Assembly: GCA_964529155.1 (NCBI GenBank)
Contig: CAZGVV010000028.1
Span: forward strand, 1 to 24,713
Length of the DNA stretch: 24,713 nucleotides
Direction of reading: 5' to 3'
From: CAZGVV01 sp964529155
Lineage (GTDB): Bacteria > Pseudomonadota > Alphaproteobacteria > Rickettsiales > SXRF01
Every line of letters starts with the position of its first letter. The stretch's first letter is position 1. The notes under the pieces were generated by a model. The model searched no databases. It worked only from the letters and a program-made list of their open reading frames with translations, and was not told the origin of the DNA. Shown here in pieces: positions 22,235 through 24,713 of the stretch. The position numbers and the translations under genes were made by a program.

Positions 22235-23521
22235 ATGAAAAAAGCCCTGTGCGCCCTTCTTTTTCTCACAGCCTGCAACAGCCACGGCGGCGTGACCGGT
22301 GAGGCCGATCCCCAGAAATACCTTGCTTCGCTAGACGGCCCGGACGTGCAAGGCATTGATGCCACCCTGCTGAAAAGCGCCCGCGCCAGTGAAGCCAATG
22401 ACGATTTCGGACGCGCGGCAAATTATTACAAACAATTATCGGACAAAAATCCGGCCAAAATTGAATATAAGCTCGCCCTCGCCGAAGCCATCCGCCGCAG
22501 CGGTGAACCGGCTCAAGCGTTACCGTTTTATGACGCCGTTCTCGCCCAGCAACCCACACTTCCCGCCGCTCAGGAAGGCAAAGCCCTGGCCCTGATGGAG
22601 CGCGGCGATGCCGACGCCGCCGAGCGGATGTTTACGGCGCTTCGCACCTCCGGCACTGGCGGTTGGCGCACCTGTAATGCGCTTGGCATACTCACCGCCA
22701 GCCACCAATCGCCCAGCGCCGCGCTGCCCTATTTTGACGAAGCGTTGCACTTCAGCCCGGGCAATCCTTCCATTTTGAACAATCTAGGCCTAACACAAGC
22801 GCTGGATCGGCATTTTGATGTTGCCACCGCCAATCTACTAAAAGCCACGCAAGCCAGCGAAGCCAAACCCACTACTCGCCGCCAGATCGAACTGAATACG
22901 GCGCTGGTCTATGCCGCCAGCGGGCAAGTGGATAAGGCGGAAATCATCGCCAAGCGTTATTTTGAAGGGGCGGCGCTGCAAAACAACATGGCGTTTTACG
23001 CCCACATGGCGCAGGACGACCAACTCGCCCGCACCTATCTGGACATGGCGTTGTCGCAGAGCAAAACCTTTTACCAGCGCGCCTGGAACAACCTGCAAAC
23101 CATGCCAAGCCGCAACGGCGCTGCCGCTCCCGGCCTTATGCCTCCGCAAAATATTTTTACCGCACCACCACCCGCCGCCGTCGTAACGCCCTTACCCGCA
23201 TTGCCGCCCACCCCCACCAATACACGGATAGCCGCACCATCAGCGCCTATTACCCCGGCCCCGGCAGCCAGCCTACCCGTTTCGCCGCCACTGCAGACAG
23301 CCGCGCCCTCCGGCCTGATCCGCCCACCTGATGAACCCAATTCTACGCCTGCCACAGTCATTTACAGCAGCCCACCAGCAATTATTGAACGCATCCCGCC
23401 TTCCGCGCCGCTGCCTCATGCCTCTGCTCACCCAACCACCCCGGCCACCCTCACCCCCGAAGCTCGCCCCACCAACGGGTTCCAATCCATGGGCAATTGG
23501 ATCGGCTCTTTAGTCGATTAG
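22235..23521 (+). CDS. TPR lipoprotein (TadD-like) with proline-rich C-terminus
   Basis: This 428-residue protein starts MKKALCALLFLTACNSHGG, a lipoprotein signal peptide with lipobox LTAC (Cys14). About six tetratricopeptide-like helix pairs follow (~residues 50-275), e.g. 'LALAEAIRRSGEPAQALPFYDAVLAQQP' split over two helices and 'NNLGLTQALDRHFDVATANLLKATQ'. This resembles TadD, the outer-membrane TPR lipoprotein of Flp/Tad pilus systems, but no tad genes are nearby, so the role is open. Residues ~285-410 are Pro/Ala/Thr-rich, likely a disordered linker through the periplasm or along the wall, ending in GFQSMGNWIGSLVD. I use the ATG at 22235; no clear ribosome binding site is seen. It is divergent from mraZ with only 123 nt between start codons, so MraZ could affect it too. 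Confidence 0.8.
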   Translation: MKKALCALLFLTACNSHGGVTGEADPQKYLASLDGPDVQGIDATLLKSARASEANDDFGRAANYYKQLSDKNPAKIEYKLALAEAIRRSGEPAQALPFYDAVLAQQPTLPAAQEGKALALMERGDADAAERMFTALRTSGTGGWRTCNALGILTASHQSPSAALPYFDEALHFSPGNPSILNNLGLTQALDRHFDVATANLLKATQASEAKPTTRRQIELNTALVYAASGQVDKAEIIAKRYFEGAALQNNMAFYAHMAQDDQLARTYLDMALSQSKTFYQRAWNNLQTMPSRNGAAAPGLMPPQNIFTAPPPAAVVTPLPALPPTPTNTRIAAPSAPITPAPAASLPVSPPLQTAAPSGLIRPPDEPNSTPATVIYSSPPAIIERIPPSAPLPHASAHPTTPATLTPEARPTNGFQSMGNWIGSLVD

Positions 23522-23559
23522 CCACCTTGCGCGATAATAAATAGGGTGTTAAGGACTAA

Positions 23560-23700
23560 GACTTGCTGTCCATTGCGCTAGCGCGCTGTGAGAATGCCGG
23601 TTTTCCCAGACCCGGAGCGCAGCGTACCCTTGTACGTGAGCACCGGAAGCTAGGAGAACTGGTATTCGCAACAAGCGATAGTAGCAATGGGCAATAAGTC
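23560..23700. repeat. 141-nt imperfect palindrome just upstream of tRNA-Leu
   Basis: The arms are centred at 23629/23630. The outer arms (23560-23576 with 23684-23700) pair at 16 of 17 positions allowing G-U; the middle arms (23592-23606 with 23653-23667) pair at all 15 with three G-U; and the tip is CGTAC-CCTT-GTACG (23623-23636). Intervening parts pair partly. The RNA could form one long stem. It lies between the TPR lipoprotein (38 nt after its stop) and the tRNA. It may be a dispersed palindromic element, a terminator-like end or a structured RNA; no coding potential is apparent. Confidence 0.75.
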
Positions 23701-23702
23701 AA

Positions 23703-23787
23703 GCGGGTGTGGCGAAATTGGCAGACGCACCAGATTTAGGTTCTGGCGCCGCAAGGCGTGGGGGTTCAAGTCCCTCCACCCGCACCA
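23703..23787 (+). tRNA. tRNA-Leu (anticodon UAG)
   Basis: An 85-nt cloverleaf: acceptor stem GCGGGTG/CACCCGC (23703-23709 with 23777-23783), anticodon stem CCAGA/TCTGG with loop TTTAGGT giving anticodon UAG, a long variable arm (CGCCGCAAGGCGT) as in class II tRNAs, and T-arm GGGGG-TTCAAGT-CCCTC. The discriminator A and CCA end are encoded. It reads CUA and, through wobble, other CUN leucine codons. Confidence 0.97.
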
Positions 23788-23813
23788 CCCTTCGCCCTGC
23801 GGGCTTCGGGTGG
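23785..23813 (+). terminator. Hairpin overlapping the tRNA CCA end
   Basis: CCACCC (23785-23790) pairs with GGGTGG (23808-23813) and GCCC with GGGC inside, with a TTC/TTC internal loop. It starts in the encoded CCA. No T-run follows, so this may be a 3'-trailer processing structure or a weak terminator. Confidence 0.35.
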
Positions 23814-23947
23814 CTTACGCTCTGGCAGCTCAATTATGACAATCCCGCAAAGGCTTGAATTTACAAGAGGATGCGTTGTCACATAAATTTCATACATAAG
23901 TAGGATAAGCTTATGATAGTGTTATTATATCAACTAGCAGGTGGTCT
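23814..23947. other. AT-rich leader of the last gene
   Basis: This stretch turns AT-rich after 23870. It contains the palindrome ATAAGCTTAT (23905-23914) and a TATTAT-like -10 (23923-23928) without a convincing -35. AGGTGG just before the ATG at 23948 can serve as ribosome binding site, with a short spacing. No gene is seen in it. Confidence 0.35.
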
Positions 23948-24679
23948 ATGGGCGAAAATCTTTTAAATGCTGCTGAACAAAAATCAGTCCAGGAATGGAC
24001 GGATAAGCACTTGCATGCGCAAGATAATAAGCTTGTACTGAGCAATATACGCAATCGCTTTGCTACAGAATATAAAACCAATCACTTAGGCGTTGAAAAA
24101 GGAACTCCTCTAAACGAAGTTCAAAAGAAAGATTTAGATACAGCCTTAGCTGACTTTGACAAACAAGCACAAGAACGCATTTTGCTTGGAGCAGGACAAG
24201 GCGCTAAACCTTCAGAATTAAACAAAAAATTAGAAGCTACTGAAACAAAAATGAAGCAAGGTCTTGCAGGTGCTTTAGATAAAGCAATCGGCTGGCTAAC
24301 GGGTGGATTGAGCTGGGTTTGGGATTTGGTCAAAAGCCTGCCTGGTATTGGAGATATAGTAAGCAATGCAAGCGATTGGGTAATCGAGCAAACTTCCGGT
24401 AAAAAATCTAATGAACTTACTAGTGAAAAACGCGCTGCAGGTGCCGCATTAGCACTTAGCAGTGACTCCATTATTGCAGGCGGATATAGCTTTGATATCA
24501 ACACAAAAGAAACCCAAGTATTAAATGCTCAATTTATTCAAGCACAAAAAGAAGGATTTAAAGCTCCTACTCCCCCTACAACTACCAATACGGCCCCAAC
24601 CCAATCTGTGCCTAACGAGCCTAACCCAAATAAAGGGCTCCCAAGCCAGCCGCCCGCACAAGCCAAAGCGCGCCAATAA
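23948..24679 (+). CDS. Hypothetical protein with central hydrophobic/amphipathic segment
   Basis: A 243-residue protein that I do not recognise. Residues 1-104 are charged and mostly helical by composition. Residues ~105-147 form a Gly/Trp-containing amphipathic to hydrophobic stretch (ALDKAIGWLTGGLSWVWDLV, then LPGIGDIVSNASDWVIEQ). Residues 150-200 are mixed, and the last ~38 are Pro/Thr/Asn/Gln-rich. There is no classical signal peptide. The pattern could suit a membrane-associating or secreted protein, but no function can be assigned. Its codons are AT-richer than the neighbouring genes (many AAA, TTA, GAA), and it sits next to a tRNA, both compatible with horizontal acquisition. The reading frame, length and ribosome site make it a credible gene. 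Confidence 0.7.
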   Translation: MGENLLNAAEQKSVQEWTDKHLHAQDNKLVLSNIRNRFATEYKTNHLGVEKGTPLNEVQKKDLDTALADFDKQAQERILLGAGQGAKPSELNKKLEATETKMKQGLAGALDKAIGWLTGGLSWVWDLVKSLPGIGDIVSNASDWVIEQTSGKKSNELTSEKRAAGAALALSSDSIIAGGYSFDINTKETQVLNAQFIQAQKEGFKAPTPPTTTNTAPTQSVPNEPNPNKGLPSQPPAQAKARQ

Positions 24680-24713
24680 CAATTCCCCTTGCCACTTCCG
24701 CCGCGTTGTGGTT
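24680..24713. other. Right edge, no feature seen
   Basis: The last 34 nt follow the stop of the hypothetical gene and hold no recognisable gene or terminator before the window ends. Confidence 0.4.

Noticed and set aside
22112..22285. N-terminal extension of mraZ by up to 58 codons
   Set aside because: The extension covers the operator boxes, the promoter and the start of the divergent lipoprotein gene, and MraZ proteins begin close to the first DxxxR motif.

Overview
The window looks like a chromosomal segment of a Gram-negative alphaproteobacterium. The evidence is a meso-diaminopimelate-type MurE, a short-form PurL, an RNase E N-terminus, a CGFS glutaredoxin and a dcw (division and cell wall) cluster of proteobacterial order. 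I cannot name the genus. A deep-branching or host-associated alphaproteobacterial lineage is possible but is inference. A 10-N run at 18717-18726 marks an assembly gap inside ftsI.

Layout, left to right. The start of RNase E (minus strand) runs off the left edge, behind a long leader. Next, all on the minus strand, come purL (purine synthesis) and an overlapping pair: a SulP-family anion transporter with a STAS domain and a beta-carbonic anhydrase, probably a bicarbonate-handling unit. A Fur-like palindrome lies between the transporter and the divergent grxD (plus strand), which converges on murB.

From 22.1 kb down to 5.5 kb on the minus strand is the dcw cluster: mraZ, rsmH, ftsL, ftsI, murE, murF, mraY, murD, ftsW, (two non-dcw genes), (one ATPase gene), murG, murC, murB. 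Most neighbours overlap by 1, 4 or 11 nt, implying translational coupling. Together they make the lipid II precursors (MurB to MurF, MraY, MurG), build septal peptidoglycan (FtsW, FtsI, FtsL) and control the cluster (MraZ). The usual ftsW-murG junction is broken by a small membrane protein, a periplasmic YtkA-like protein and an AAA_14/DUF4143 ATPase. The ATPase gene lies between two diverged direct copies of a roughly 120-bp repeat and looks like a later insertion. ddl, ftsQ, ftsA and ftsZ do not follow murB.

Upstream of mraZ are five TGGG(A/C) boxes at an exact 10-bp period, an unusually clear and long MraZ operator. A TPR lipoprotein with a proline-rich tail is transcribed divergently from the same region. 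It is followed by a 141-nt imperfect palindrome ending 2 nt before a tRNA-Leu(UAG). The right end holds an AT-richer gene of unknown function.

The most interesting items are the MraZ operator array, the repeat-flanked ATPase insertion that splits ftsW from murG, the coupled membrane/periplasmic pair at that junction, and the long palindrome beside the tRNA. No complete new defence or mobile system is visible.
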